Positions 1-6,743 of a stretch of DNA of 13,825 bases are shown here, piece by piece. The notes beneath the pieces are model-generated. The model saw nothing but the letters and a program-made list of their open reading frames with translations, was not told where the DNA came from and did not search any database. The first letter of the stretch is position 1, and the number at the start of each line of letters is the position of its first letter. The stretch lies in NCBI GenBank assembly GCA_963520725.1, contig CAUQSG010000043.1, positions 1 through 13,825 on the forward strand. Reading direction: 5' to 3'. The position numbers and the translations under genes are program-made. Source of the stretch: JABCPE02 sp963520725. GTDB lineage: Bacteria; Bacteroidota; Bacteroidia; Flavobacteriales; Weeksellaceae.

Positions 1-432
1 ATCAATGGCATTATGAGATTATTGCCGCACAGACCGCCACTCTTGTTAATAGACAAGATTTTGGAACTGTCAGATAATCATATCGTAGGGTTGACAAACA
101 TCACAATGAACGAACCGTTCTGTGTAGGGCATTTCCCGAAAGAACCTGTGATGCCAGGAGTTTTACAGATAGAAGCAATGGCACAGATTGGGGGAATTTT
201 GGTGTTGTCAAGTGTCCCAGATCCAGAGAACTATTCTACATATTTTGTGAAAATAGATAATGTTAAATTCAAAAAGAAAGTAATCCCAGGGGATACACTT
301 GTCTTTAAATTAGAGTTGTTAGCTCCTATCCGTAGAGGAATAGTACACATGCAAGGGTATGGCTATGTAGGTGATAATGTAGTGGTGGAAGCAGAACTAA
401 TGGCTCAAGTAGCAAAAACAAAAATAGACTAA
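1..432 (+). CDS. fabZ: 3-hydroxyacyl-ACP dehydratase FabZ domain, probably the C-terminal half of bifunctional LpxC/FabZ (5' partial)
   Basis: FabZ dehydrates (3R)-3-hydroxyacyl-ACP to trans-2-enoyl-ACP in cytoplasmic type II fatty acid synthesis. The frame is open from base 1, reading INGI ahead of the ATG at 13, so that ATG is internal. The hot-dog fold signatures are clear: LPHRPP near the start, GHFP with the catalytic His (residue 40 counted from the ATG at 13) and PGVLQIEAMAQ with the catalytic Glu (residue 54). In Bacteroidota, FabZ is normally fused behind LpxC, the UDP-3-O-acyl-GlcNAc deacetylase of lipid A synthesis; the missing upstream part and the lpxA neighbour fit this, but the LpxC half is outside the window, so the fusion is inference. 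The stop TAA (430-432) is followed at once by the lpxA ATG, which suggests coupled translation. The 139 codons from the ATG are a full FabZ domain length. Confidence 0.93.
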   Translation: MNGIMRLLPHRPPLLLIDKILELSDNHIVGLTNITMNEPFCVGHFPKEPVMPGVLQIEAMAQIGGILVLSSVPDPENYSTYFVKIDNVKFKKKVIPGDTLVFKLELLAPIRRGIVHMQGYGYVGDNVVVEAELMAQVAKTKID

Positions 433-1239
433 ATGATTCATCAGCTTACAGCAGTAGACCCAAGAGCGAAAATCGGACAAAATGTAACCGTAGATCCATT
501 TACCACCATAGCAGCGGATGTGAAGATAGGAGAAGGGACATGGATAGGTTCTAATGTTACCATTATGAATGGGGCAAGAATTGGTAAAAACTGCAGAATT
601 TTTCCAGGAACTGTCATCGCTGCGATACCACAAGATTTGAAGTTTGATGGGGAGGAATCACAGGTTATCATAGGTGATAACACGACCATTAGGGAATGCG
701 TAACGGTTAATAGAGGAACCAAGGCTTTAGGATATACTAAAATTGGGAATAATTGTTTAATCATGGCTACATCTCATATCGCTCATGACTGCGTTGTCGG
801 TGATAATGCCATTATAGTAAATGGGTGTGCGATAGGTGGGCATGTGGAAATAGGCGATTATGCTATCATTGGTGGGCTGAGTGCCGTGCATCAGTTCTCT
901 CGAATAGGGAAACATGTAATCACAGCAGGAGGTTCTTTGGTTAGAAAAGATATTCCGCCCTATGTCAAAGTGGGAGGAGAGCCGCCTGTTTATGCAGGGA
1001 TTAACTCTGTAGGGCTGAGAAGAAGAGGAATTTCTAATGAGAAAATTTTGGAGATTCAGTCCATTTATAGAGTGATTTTCCAAATGGGAATGAATGTATC
1101 TCAAGCATTGGCATATGTAGAAAAAGAAGTTCTGTCTACGCCAGAAAGAGATGAAATTGTACAATTTATACAATCATCTCAGAGAGGAATCATCAGAGGT
1201 GGTAGTATGAAAAAAGAGGAAGAAGATAATCAAGATTAA
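433..1239 (+). CDS. lpxA: acyl-ACP--UDP-N-acetylglucosamine O-acyltransferase LpxA
   Basis: LpxA performs the first step of lipid A synthesis in the cytoplasm: transfer of a 3-hydroxyacyl chain from ACP to the 3-OH of UDP-GlcNAc. The protein has 268 residues (E. coli 262). Residues 1 to about 190 are a left-handed beta-helix of hexapeptide repeats (for example KIGEGTWIGSNVTI), followed by a helical C-terminal domain. The HIAHDC motif is present, and its second His (H118) matches the catalytic His125 of E. coli. GLRRRG at the beta-helix to C-domain junction corresponds to GLKRRG of E. coli LpxA. The ATG touches the stop of the preceding fabZ. The tail is charged (KKEEEDNQD) and probably variable. 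It lies between fabZ and efp in one operon, joining fatty-acid and lipid A steps. Confidence 0.97.
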   Translation: MIHQLTAVDPRAKIGQNVTVDPFTTIAADVKIGEGTWIGSNVTIMNGARIGKNCRIFPGTVIAAIPQDLKFDGEESQVIIGDNTTIRECVTVNRGTKALGYTKIGNNCLIMATSHIAHDCVVGDNAIIVNGCAIGGHVEIGDYAIIGGLSAVHQFSRIGKHVITAGGSLVRKDIPPYVKVGGEPPVYAGINSVGLRRRGISNEKILEIQSIYRVIFQMGMNVSQALAYVEKEVLSTPERDEIVQFIQSSQRGIIRGGSMKKEEEDNQD

Positions 1240-1257
1240 AAATAATTAGAATAAAAA

Positions 1258-1821
1258 ATGGCAACAACAGCTGATATTAGAAAAGGACTTTGTATAGAGT
1301 TTAACCATGATATTTATAAAGTAATAGAATTCCTTCATGTAAAACCAGGAAAAGGACCGGCTTTCGTAAGAACAAAATTAAAATCAGTAACGAATGGAAA
1401 AGTGTTAGACAATACTTTTTCTGCTGGTCATAAAATCGATGAAGTTAAAGTAATTACGCGTAAATTCCACTATCTTTATGATGATGAGAATGGATATCAT
1501 TTCATGAACAATGAAGATTTTTCTCAAATCTATCTAAACAAAGAAATGATAGAAAATGCTCAGTTTATGAAGAATGGAGAGGAAATAACTGTAATTTTGA
1601 AAGAGTCAGATGAAACGCCTCTTTCTGCTGAACTTCCTGCAACAGTATTTTTGGAAGTGACAGAAGCAGACCCAGGTGTGAAAGGAAACACAGCTACTAA
1701 CGCCTTGAAAAACTGTATAGTAGAAACAGGCGCTAGAGTTTTGGTTCCGCTATTCATAGAGCCGGGAGATAAGATAAAAGTAAATACAGAAGACGGCTCT
1801 TATTTAGAGAGAGTTAAATAA
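1258..1821 (+). CDS. efp: translation elongation factor P
   Basis: EF-P binds the ribosome between the P and E sites and relieves stalling at polyproline stretches. The 187 residues match the usual length and three-domain plan: an N-terminal KOW-like domain, a central OB domain, and a C-terminal OB domain ending in the signature IKVNTEDGSYLERVK. The loop KPGKGPAF carries Lys32, equivalent to the modified Lys34 of E. coli EF-P; which modification is used here cannot be read from this window. It starts 18 bases after lpxA and ends 17 bases before the lpxD-like gene, with no terminator or promoter visible in either gap, so it is probably co-transcribed with the lipid A genes. The leader is A-rich without a clear Shine-Dalgarno sequence, as is usual in this phylum. 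Confidence 0.97.
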   Translation: MATTADIRKGLCIEFNHDIYKVIEFLHVKPGKGPAFVRTKLKSVTNGKVLDNTFSAGHKIDEVKVITRKFHYLYDDENGYHFMNNEDFSQIYLNKEMIENAQFMKNGEEITVILKESDETPLSAELPATVFLEVTEADPGVKGNTATNALKNCIVETGARVLVPLFIEPGDKIKVNTEDGSYLERVK

Positions 1822-1838
1822 ATTTATATAAAACTACT

Positions 1839-2750
1839 ATGAAATTTCCTGAAATCCAGACATTAAAACAAATAGCAGAAATTATCGATGCTAAATACAT
1901 TGGCGCGGATGATTTTCCTATTTCTGGAACGAACGAAATTCATAGAGTAAAATCGGGAGAGATTGTTTTTGTAAATCATCCTAAATATTATGAAAAGGCT
2001 TTAAATTCTGAAGCGACAGTTATCCTCATTGACAAAGAAGTTGATTGTCCACAAGGGAAAGCTCTTTTGGTTTCGGATGACCCATTTAGAGATTTTAATA
2101 AAATCAATGCTCATTTTACTCCAATACAGACATTTAAAACATGTGGAGAAAATGTGAAAATAGGGAAAAACAGCCAGGTTCATTCTTCTGTAGTCATGGG
2201 AAATGATGTGGAGATAGGCGAAGAATGTATCATCATGCCAAATGTGGTGATAGGTGATAGAACCAAGATAGGAAATCGCTGTATTATCCAGTCTGGGACA
2301 GTTCTTGGAGGAGATGCGTTTTATTACAGAAAACTGCCGACAGGCTATATTAAGATGCTTTCAGTAGGAAATGTAGTTTTAGAAGATGATGTGGAAATAG
2401 GAGCGAACTGCACCATAGACAGAGGAGTTACAGACACTACAATTATAGGAGAGGGAACGAAGATGGATAACCAAATCCAGATAGGACATGATACTATTAT
2501 TGGAAAGAGATGTCTGATTGCATCACAAGTTGGGATTGCGGGATGCTGTAATATAGGTAATGATGTTACCATCTGGGGGCAGGTAGGAGTTTCCTCGGAT
2601 ATTACAGTAGAAGATGAAGTGGTTATTTTGGCAACTTCAGGGGTTTCAAAAGATTTGAAAAAAGGTAAAACTTATTTCGGAGCACCAGCGGAGGAAGCTA
2701 AGGAATATTACAAAAAACAAGTAAAAATTACTCGATTGATACAAGGATAA
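1839..2750 (+). CDS. lpxD: LpxD-type UDP-3-O-(3-hydroxyacyl)glucosamine N-acyltransferase, probably a second paralogue
   Basis: LpxD N-acylates UDP-3-O-acyl-glucosamine with a 3-hydroxyacyl chain from ACP in lipid A synthesis. The 303-residue product has an N-terminal uridine-binding-like domain (about 1-100), hexapeptide beta-helix repeats (about 105-270, for example NVVIGDRTKIGNRC) and a short C-terminal helix, shorter than the E. coli enzyme (341). QIQIGHDTIIG supplies His217, matching catalytic His239 of E. coli. As I recall, many Flavobacteriia carry a canonical lpxD upstream of lpxC/fabZ and a second LpxD-like gene after efp. This position fits the second copy, so its substrate or chain preference may differ, and the symbol is given by family. 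It is the last gene of the operon; no hairpin terminator is visible in the 66 bases after it. Confidence 0.85.
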   Translation: MKFPEIQTLKQIAEIIDAKYIGADDFPISGTNEIHRVKSGEIVFVNHPKYYEKALNSEATVILIDKEVDCPQGKALLVSDDPFRDFNKINAHFTPIQTFKTCGENVKIGKNSQVHSSVVMGNDVEIGEECIIMPNVVIGDRTKIGNRCIIQSGTVLGGDAFYYRKLPTGYIKMLSVGNVVLEDDVEIGANCTIDRGVTDTTIIGEGTKMDNQIQIGHDTIIGKRCLIASQVGIAGCCNIGNDVTIWGQVGVSSDITVEDEVVILATSGVSKDLKKGKTYFGAPAEEAKEYYKKQVKITRLIQG

Positions 2751-2761
2751 TAAAAAAATGT

Positions 2762-2769
2762 TACTTTTG
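2762..2769 (+). promoter_or_regulatory. candidate -7 element (TACTTTTG) for the outer-membrane barrel gene
   Basis: TACTTTTG matches the Bacteroidota -7 consensus TAnnTTTG. A possible -33 TTG lies at 2736-2738 (23-base spacer) inside the end of the lpxD-like gene. The start codon is 47 bases downstream, leaving an A-rich leader. Assigned by motif and position only. Confidence 0.5.
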
Positions 2770-2816
2770 TACTTTGAATTAGAAAAAATAAAATTGTTAA
2801 ATAAAAATAAAAAATT

Positions 2817-3446
2817 ATGAAAAAACTATTATTAGGAAGTTTTTTGGTGTTTTCAAGCCTTATGTCAGCACAGCTTTCTTTACAGTTGGAAAATACTAGA
2901 ATAGGGGTGATAGGAGGACCTAACTATTCCAGAGTAAGAAATGCCCATAACCCTTCTGCCGCAAGATATTCATTCTATGGAGGGCTTTTAGCATTGATTC
3001 CATTAGATTTTGAAAATCAGTTTTATATTCAGCCGCAGGTAGAATATTTGTCAGCAGGTGAAAAAGGAGAAGGCTCTACACTTTATGCGAACAACTATAT
3101 CAGTGTTCCTATCTATTTTAAAGGATATTTTACAGAAGGAAGACATTCTTTATTCGCATTTGCAGGACCTAGATTTGCTTTCTTGCTGAACCAAAAAGTT
3201 GAGAACCCATCTAGCCCTCTTTATGTGAAAGAGAGTATTGGTAAAGCGAGAAAATTCGACTTTGCTTTGTCAGGAGGTGTAGGATATAGTATAAACAGAA
3301 AATTCGAGATACTTGCTCGTTATGATTTCGGTTTGTCTAGTGTTTATCCAGACCTTGTAGAATCTTGGACAGGAAACCCGAATGTGTATAGAAAAAAATC
3401 TCAGCATATCTTGAGTGCAGGGGTAAGTTACATCTTTGGAGAATAA
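2817..3446 (+). CDS. outer-membrane beta-barrel protein, PorT-like family
   Basis: Function is unknown; it is probably an outer-membrane protein. The 209 residues begin with a typical signal peptide (MKKLLLGSFLVFSSLMSA), with likely cleavage before Gln19, as is common in Bacteroidota. The rest alternates short amphipathic strands with polar loops, for example FYIQPQVEYLSAGEKG and YSINRKFEILARYDFGLSS, and ends with a strand-like segment ILSAGVSYIFGE. This is the pattern of the small PorT-type barrels (roughly eight strands). It is separated from the lipid A operon by 66 bases containing a TAnnTTTG element, and is closed by a hairpin shared with the convergent gene. No catalytic or binding residues can be named. 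Family confidence is good; the role is open, and it should not be equated with PorT of the type IX secretion system. Confidence 0.8.
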   Translation: MKKLLLGSFLVFSSLMSAQLSLQLENTRIGVIGGPNYSRVRNAHNPSAARYSFYGGLLALIPLDFENQFYIQPQVEYLSAGEKGEGSTLYANNYISVPIYFKGYFTEGRHSLFAFAGPRFAFLLNQKVENPSSPLYVKESIGKARKFDFALSGGVGYSINRKFEILARYDFGLSSVYPDLVESWTGNPNVYRKKSQHILSAGVSYIFGE

Positions 3447-3461
3447 TAAAAAGATAAAAAT

Positions 3462-3498
3462 AAAAAAAAGCAACACTATTTTAGGGTTGCTTTTTTTT
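3462..3498. terminator. bidirectional rho-independent terminator between convergent genes
   Basis: A 13-bp perfect stem pairs eight A plus GCAAC (3462-3474) with GTTGC plus eight T (3486-3498) around an 11-base loop. The T-run on the plus strand serves the barrel gene, and the mirrored A-run serves the minus-strand gene ending at 3520. Confidence 0.9.
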
Positions 3499-3519
3499 AT
3501 TGTTTTTAAATGAGAAAAA

Positions 3520-4224
3520 TTAGTGTACATCTATCCCATCGAAATATATTTCTGTAATCGCGGTGTCATTATATTTGCTTCCTTTGTAGACTTCTAATAT
3601 TTCAAATTTTAAAATTAAATCTGTTCCATTTTTATTGTGTCCAAGCGTTCCCACTTCAAAATATTGATCTGTTCGGCTGTCTTTTAGATTTAAAACTCCC
3701 AAAGGAACGCCATTTACATAAAGTTTTAATTTTTTTACACGGTTGTTATTTTTCCATGTTTCTTCGGATTTCATATATCCATTAGAAATAATAATTTCCG
3801 TAATCCTAGGGCTGTCGTTTTTAAAATAATACTCCAAATATTCGCCGATGCCTTCATCTTTTTTACCTTCTACCCAAGCGGTCTTGTAGCTTAAATCATT
3901 TGCAAATTCAGCTTTGTAAGAGTCTCCAAGTGATGATGAAGCCTTTATTTTGTAATTTCCACCACCGCAGTACCAGCTGCACCCGCCATCAATGATATCC
4001 CAAGCGTTTTCCACTACTTCGCCATATTTTTCAAGGAGGATATTTAGTTCTTTTTGCTCTGAAGCTGTAGGAGCTTTCTTCTGTAAAAGTTCATTTTGTC
4101 GGTTAATTTCCTTTTCTCTTTTTGCGCTGAGGTCAGGCTTTACTACTTTTTTAGGATAAAAATTTTTGATTTGGCTTTGTGCTGTCCCTCCGCAGAGTAG
4201 GGCAAGAATTAGTAAATTTTTCAT
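3520..4224 (-). CDS. secreted protein with NADase-type glycan-binding (discoidin-like) domain
   Basis: The 234-residue product starts with a signal peptide (MKNLLILALLCGGTAQS, then Gln). Cys11 lies inside the hydrophobic core and does not form a proper lipobox. Residues about 30-70 are charged and helix-prone. Residues about 75-234 resemble the galactose-binding-like beta-sandwich that databases call the NADase-type glycan-binding domain: SYKTAWVEG, GIGEYLEYYF, NGYMKSEETWKNNNRVKKL, and EVYKGSKYNDTAITEIY are its typical motifs. A CSWYC pair (Cys82, Cys86) with flanking glycines may form a disulfide. The domain name reflects homology to a region of NADase toxins; there is no NADase catalytic domain here. 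It starts 14 bases after ruvB on the same strand, so it is probably co-transcribed. Function is unknown; carbohydrate binding at the envelope is inference. Confidence 0.78.
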   Translation of the reverse strand: MKNLLILALLCGGTAQSQIKNFYPKKVVKPDLSAKREKEINRQNELLQKKAPTASEQKELNILLEKYGEVVENAWDIIDGGCSWYCGGGNYKIKASSSLGDSYKAEFANDLSYKTAWVEGKKDEGIGEYLEYYFKNDSPRITEIIISNGYMKSEETWKNNNRVKKLKLYVNGVPLGVLNLKDSRTDQYFEVGTLGHNKNGTDLILKFEILEVYKGSKYNDTAITEIYFDGIDVH

Positions 4225-4238
4225 ATTTAATGTATTGG

Positions 4239-5261
4239 TTAAAAAAGTTCGCCTAAATTTTTTGGTTGTGATATGCCCAGATGTCGGTACGCTTTTTCGG
4301 TAACTTCCCTTCCTCGCGGTGTTCGGATGATGAATCCTTCCTGAATGAGGTAGGGTTCATACACCTCTTCCAAAGTTTCGGCATTTTCTCCAATAGAAGT
4401 TGCCAGCGCGGATATTCCCACGGGTTTCCCTTTGAAATTTTCTATCATTACCCGCATGATTTTATTGTCCATATCATCAAGGCCATATTCGTCGACATTG
4501 AGTGAATTAAGCGCGAATTTAGCGATGTTAAGGTCTATCTCTCCATTGCCTTTTATCTCCGCAAAATCTCTCACTCGGCGGAGCAGGGCGTTGGCTATTC
4601 TCGGCGTTCCTCGGCTTCTTCGTGCGATTTCAAGGGTGGCATCTTCATAAATGGGAACGCCCAAAACTCTTGCACTTCGTTCGATAATCATACCCAAAAG
4701 TTCTACATTATAGTATTCTAATCGGCTTTGAATCCCAAATCTCGCCAGCATGGGCTTAGTAAGCATTCCGCTTCGGGTCGTTGCTCCGATTAGGGTAAAT
4801 GGATTTAGCCCAATCTGAACGGAACGGGCATTAGGGCCAGTTTCCAGCATAATATCGATTTTAAAATCTTCCATCGCAGAATATAGATATTCCTCTACAA
4901 TAGGCGATAGACGATGGATTTCATCGATGAAAAGAACATCGTTTTCCTCTAAATTGGTCAGAATTCCTGCCAGACTGCCAGGTTTGTCCAGCACAGGACC
5001 AGAGGTTACTTTGCAGTTTACGCCTAGTTCGTTGGCAATGATATGCGAAAGCGTGGTCTTCCCAAGCCCAGGAGGCCCGTGCAGAAGCGTGTGGTCTAGT
5101 GCTGTTCCTCTATTTTTGGCGGCGGCAACGAACACTTCTAGGTTATCTAATGTTTTTCTCTGTCCTGCAAAATCTTTGAAAGTTTGCGGACGGATTTTTT
5201 CCTCTTGTGAAAGTTCTTCGGAGGAGTAATTTTCTTTATCTGGATGCAAAAAATCAGGCAT
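4239..5261 (-). CDS. ruvB: Holliday junction branch-migration ATPase RuvB
   Basis: RuvB forms hexameric rings that, with RuvA, drive branch migration of Holliday junctions during recombinational repair. With the start chosen here (MPDFLHPD) the product is 340 residues, the family's usual length. Seen: Walker A GPPGLGKT (62-69), Walker B DEIH (113-116), sensor 1 GATTR (159-163), arginine-finger RFGI (Arg174), sensor 2 region TPRIANALLRRVRDF, and a C-terminal winged-helix domain with FIIRTPRGREVTEKAYRHLG. The frame continues upstream to an ATG at 5315, but the extra 18 residues (beginning MYQLVKKN) are not RuvB-like, and the candidate promoter -7 element at 5281-5288 lies inside them, so 5261 is preferred. 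The downstream neighbour at 14 bases is a secreted protein with no evident link to DNA repair. Confidence 0.97.
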   Translation of the reverse strand: MPDFLHPDKENYSSEELSQEEKIRPQTFKDFAGQRKTLDNLEVFVAAAKNRGTALDHTLLHGPPGLGKTTLSHIIANELGVNCKVTSGPVLDKPGSLAGILTNLEENDVLFIDEIHRLSPIVEEYLYSAMEDFKIDIMLETGPNARSVQIGLNPFTLIGATTRSGMLTKPMLARFGIQSRLEYYNVELLGMIIERSARVLGVPIYEDATLEIARRSRGTPRIANALLRRVRDFAEIKGNGEIDLNIAKFALNSLNVDEYGLDDMDNKIMRVMIENFKGKPVGISALATSIGENAETLEEVYEPYLIQEGFIIRTPRGREVTEKAYRHLGISQPKNLGELF

Positions 5262-5280
5262 TTCTAATCTATTTGAGAAC

Positions 5281-5288
5281 CAAAGATA
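5281..5288 (-). promoter_or_regulatory. candidate -7 element (TATCTTTG) for ruvB
   Basis: On the minus strand the sequence reads TATCTTTG, matching TAnnTTTG, 19 bases before the preferred ruvB ATG. A TTG at 5306-5304 could be a -33 element, but its spacer is only 15 bases. Its position argues against the longer ruvB start at 5315. Confidence 0.55.
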
Positions 5289-5321
5289 AAGATTTTTTTT
5301 GACCAATTGATACATTAAATC

Positions 5322-5341
5322 ATTGTTTAAATTTAAACAAT
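5322..5341. repeat. perfect 20-bp palindrome in the ruvB/fadL divergent region, candidate operator
   Basis: ATTGTTTAAA is followed immediately by its exact reverse complement. Related half-sites recur downstream: ATTGTTT at 5397-5403, AAACAAAT at 5412-5419, and ATTGTTT at 5420-5426. The whole 240-base gap is very AT-rich, which raises the chance expectation, so regulation is inferred only. Confidence 0.5.
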
Positions 5342-5462
5342 ATTGGATTTGTTAAATTTAATTCGGTTTTAATTCTTTAATTTAAAGATATTTAATATTG
5401 TTTTAAAATTCAAACAAATATTGTTTTTGAAAAAATGTTTAAAATTAAAGAAATAATATTTT

Positions 5463-5470
5463 TATATTTG
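5463..5470 (+). promoter_or_regulatory. candidate -7 element (TATATTTG) for the fadL-like gene
   Basis: TATATTTG matches the Bacteroidota -7 consensus TAnnTTTG and lies 31 bases before the ATG at 5502. No convincing -33 TTG was found at normal spacing in the A/T-rich upstream sequence. Confidence 0.55.
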
Positions 5471-5501
5471 CACCTTCAAAATAAAAGTGAAAACGAGAAA
5501 C

Positions 5502-6734
5502 ATGAGAAAAATTTTGTTACCAATAACATTATTGGCGGGAACCTTAGCTTATGCAGGAGGGTTCAGAGTATCGCTACAGGGAGTGAAGCAGTTGGCTATG
5601 GCGCACACCAGTGCCCATGCAGAGGATGCGAGTGTAGCTTTTTTTAATCCAGCGGGAATGTCTTTCATTCCGAGTAAACTGAGTGTGGTAGCTGGTGGTT
5701 TTGGAGTGGCGAGTAAAGTGACATACCAAAATCTAGACACAGGAGAGGCTTATTCTACGGAAAATCCTTTGGGGACGCCTATCTATGCGGCTGTAGCGTA
5801 TAAGGTGGTGGATAAGGTTTCTGTGGGATTTAGTTTTACTACGCCTTTCGGAAGTACGATTCAATGGCCAGAAAAATGGACAGGAGATGAAATCGTAACT
5901 AAAATGAGCTTGAAGAGTTATTTCTTCCAGCCAGCGGTTTCTGTGAAGATGGCGGATTGGATGTCGGTGGGTCTGAGCTATATGTATGTAAAAGGACAAG
6001 TGGACTGGGATAAGAAACTTAATAAATTTAATGGTAGTTTAAATTTAAAAGACACGAAAGCAAGTGGACATGGTCTAGGGTTGGGATTCTATTTTAGACC
6101 AACGGATAAGCTTGATGTAAGTGTTGCATACCGTTCGCCTGTAAATGTGAAGGCTAATGATGGTGTTGTAAGCTTTAATGTGTCTTCGGCATTGTATTCA
6201 GCGCTGAAAGTGGATGCTAATGGTCAGGATAGATTCAAAGCGGAACTTCCATTAGTAGAGGAATACACGATAGGAGCTACATACAGAATCACTCCGAAAT
6301 GGCAGGTTTCAGCGGATTTCAACTATACAGGATGGTCTCGCTATGATGCTCTGACGCTTGATTTCGAAAATGCACTTATAGGAAATCAAAAAGATAAAAC
6401 AGTATTAAAAAACCTTAAAAACTTTAAGAATACACAGACTTGGCGTTTTGGAACGCAGTATCAGTTTACTGACATGATTGCTGGGCGTTTAGGATATTAC
6501 TATGACCAGTCTCCATATGAAGATAAGGATTTCATTCCAGAAACTCCATCTTTTGATAATAATGTGATAACGGCTGGTATTGGTCTGAAATTCAATAAAT
6601 TTAATGTTGATATTTCTGGAGGATATGCATTTATGAAGAGAAGAAATAGTATGAATGATAATTTAGGATTTTATGGACAGTTGAAATCCAAAGCAGCATA
6701 TTTCGGTCTAGGAATTTCTTATAACCCTTTTTAA
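5502..6734 (+). CDS. OmpP1/FadL-family outer-membrane transporter
   Basis: FadL-type 14-strand barrels pass hydrophobic molecules such as fatty acids or aromatic compounds across the outer membrane. The 410-residue product has a signal peptide (MRKILLPITLLAGTLAYA), then mature GGFRVSLQGVKQLAMAHTS and the family hallmark FNPAGM (48-53). Further amphipathic strands follow (VGLSYMYVKGQVDW, WRFGTQYQFTD, YFGLGISYNPF), ending in a terminal Phe as outer-membrane barrels usually do. The frame also has a GTG at 5487, five codons upstream, but the ATG at 5502 gives the standard signal-peptide start. The next gene, a lipoprotein SGNH hydrolase, starts 9 bases after the stop, so the two probably form an operon; import of products released by an esterase is a reasonable inference. 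The substrate cannot be read from sequence. Confidence 0.9.
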   Translation: MRKILLPITLLAGTLAYAGGFRVSLQGVKQLAMAHTSAHAEDASVAFFNPAGMSFIPSKLSVVAGGFGVASKVTYQNLDTGEAYSTENPLGTPIYAAVAYKVVDKVSVGFSFTTPFGSTIQWPEKWTGDEIVTKMSLKSYFFQPAVSVKMADWMSVGLSYMYVKGQVDWDKKLNKFNGSLNLKDTKASGHGLGLGFYFRPTDKLDVSVAYRSPVNVKANDGVVSFNVSSALYSALKVDANGQDRFKAELPLVEEYTIGATYRITPKWQVSADFNYTGWSRYDALTLDFENALIGNQKDKTVLKNLKNFKNTQTWRFGTQYQFTDMIAGRLGYYYDQSPYEDKDFIPETPSFDNNVITAGIGLKFNKFNVDISGGYAFMKRRNSMNDNLGFYGQLKSKAAYFGLGISYNPF

Positions 6735-6743
6735 TTTGAAATC

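Noticed and set aside
2751..2816. Terminator after the lpxD-like gene
   Set aside because: No inverted repeat is present in this gap; only an A-rich leader and a promoter candidate.
4190..4224. Lipoprotein signal in the glycan-binding-domain protein (Cys11)
   Set aside because: The residues before Cys11 (ALL) do not fit a lipobox, and a normal signal peptidase I site (TAQS, then Q) follows.
5262..5315. Longer ruvB starting at 5315
   Set aside because: The added 18 residues are not RuvB-like and the TATCTTTG promoter candidate lies within them.
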